NCBI GenBank assembly: GCA_948482865.1
Contig: CAOMHR010000028.1
Location: forward strand, 1 to 13,372
Direction: 5' to 3'
Origin: Christensenellaceae bacterium
GTDB taxonomy: Bacteria > Bacillota > Clostridia > Christensenellales > Borkfalkiaceae
DNA length: 13,372 nucleotides
How positions within the stretch are numbered: position 1 is the first letter of the stretch; each line of letters starts with the position of its first letter. The notes beneath the pieces were generated by a model. It saw nothing but the letters and a program-made list of their open reading frames with translations. It searched no databases and was not told the origin of the DNA. Of this stretch, positions 13,087 to 13,372 are shown piece after piece. The position numbers and the translations under genes were made by a program.

Positions 13087-13372
13087 ATGAATTTACTTGA
13101 AGTAACCAATCAGACCTGGATAACCGTAGGAATTGTCGCGGCAATTTTCGCAGGCTCGGCTCTGCTTATCGGCGCGTTGATTCTTATCGTAGGCAAGGTT
13201 TTCAAGGTCAACGTAGACGAAAAAATCACTAAAATTTTAAATAACCTTGCAGGCGCAAACTGCGGCGGCTGCGGCTGCTCGGGTTGCAGCGGCTTCGCTT
13301 CTAAACTGGCGGCGGGCGGTGCGGAACTTTCCGAGTGCCACGTAACATCGCCCGAAGGCAAGGCGGAAATAG
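13087..13372 (+). CDS. rnfB: Rnf complex subunit RnfB, N-terminal part (runs off the window)
   Basis: RnfB takes electrons from reduced ferredoxin through several iron-sulfur clusters. Only 95 codons are visible. An N-terminal membrane helix (about 11-37) precedes the first cluster motif in ANCGGCGCSGCSGF (57-70): Cys59, Cys62, Cys67 and Cys84 have the family spacing (C-x2-C-x4-C-x16-C). An additional Cys64 sits where a Tyr is common (CGACGYPGC in other RnfB). The start has a strong AAGGGAGGG site at 13073-13081. The ferredoxin-like domains expected downstream lie outside the window. Confidence 0.95.
   Translation, partial: MNLLEVTNQTWITVGIVAAIFAGSALLIGALILIVGKVFKVNVDEKITKILNNLAGANCGGCGCSGCSGFASKLAAGGAELSECHVTSPEGKAEI

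Noticed and set aside
1..13372. CRISPR array, insertion sequence, prophage, tRNA or rRNA
   Set aside because: No direct-repeat array, transposase or phage motif, cloverleaf or rRNA-like stretch was seen on either strand.

Overview
The window reads as chromosomal DNA of an anaerobic, low-to-mid GC Firmicute, probably an uncultured member of class Clostridia. The reasons are the gene order rnfC-D-G-E-A-B, strong AGGAG-type ribosome binding sites before most genes, a tig-clpP pair, an RqcH/NFACT protein and an M18 aminopeptidase of the clostridial type. The class is an inference from gene content; no rRNA is present. All protein calls were made by eye from motifs and length, without a database search.

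Layout. (1) 1-1800, minus strand: trigger factor (tig) followed by the start of clpP, which runs off the left edge. The clpP reading frame stops resembling ClpP at about base 55, shortly after the active-site serine. (2) 1801-1967: divergent promoters. (3) 1968-4704, plus strand: rqcH, a three-helix membrane protein overlapping it by 4 bp, then two adjacent 119-residue proteins that look like diverged copies of each other (winged-helix-like N-terminus, C-terminal membrane anchor). A perfect 12-bp-stem hairpin follows. (4) 4827-6092, plus: a membrane-anchored extracytoplasmic protein, probably beta-propeller-like, whose promoter implies a leaderless mRNA. It converges on (5) 6136-7503, minus: an M18 zinc aminopeptidase, with a shared bidirectional terminator between them. 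(6) 7504-7671: a second divergent promoter region with an operator-like inverted repeat. (7) 7672-13372, plus: a Gx-transporter/EetB-like membrane protein followed by rnfC, D, G, E, A and the first 95 codons of rnfB.

How the genes work together. The left part concerns newly made and stalled proteins: trigger factor folds nascent chains, RqcH tags stalled ones and ClpP degrades them. The right part encodes the Rnf complex, which moves electrons between ferredoxin and NAD+ and pumps Na+ or H+. RnfC carries two 4Fe-4S motifs, RnfA and RnfE carry the paired membrane cysteines, and RnfG carries one canonical FMN attachment motif.

The Rnf set has three departures worth checking: RnfG is about 130 residues longer than usual, with what looks like a second, degenerate FMN-binding domain; RnfD has no canonical FMN-attachment motif at the expected place; and the operon is led by a protein related to EetB of flavin-based extracellular electron transfer. 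No mobile element, CRISPR array, tRNA or rRNA was seen. There is no gene-free stretch longer than about 170 bases.
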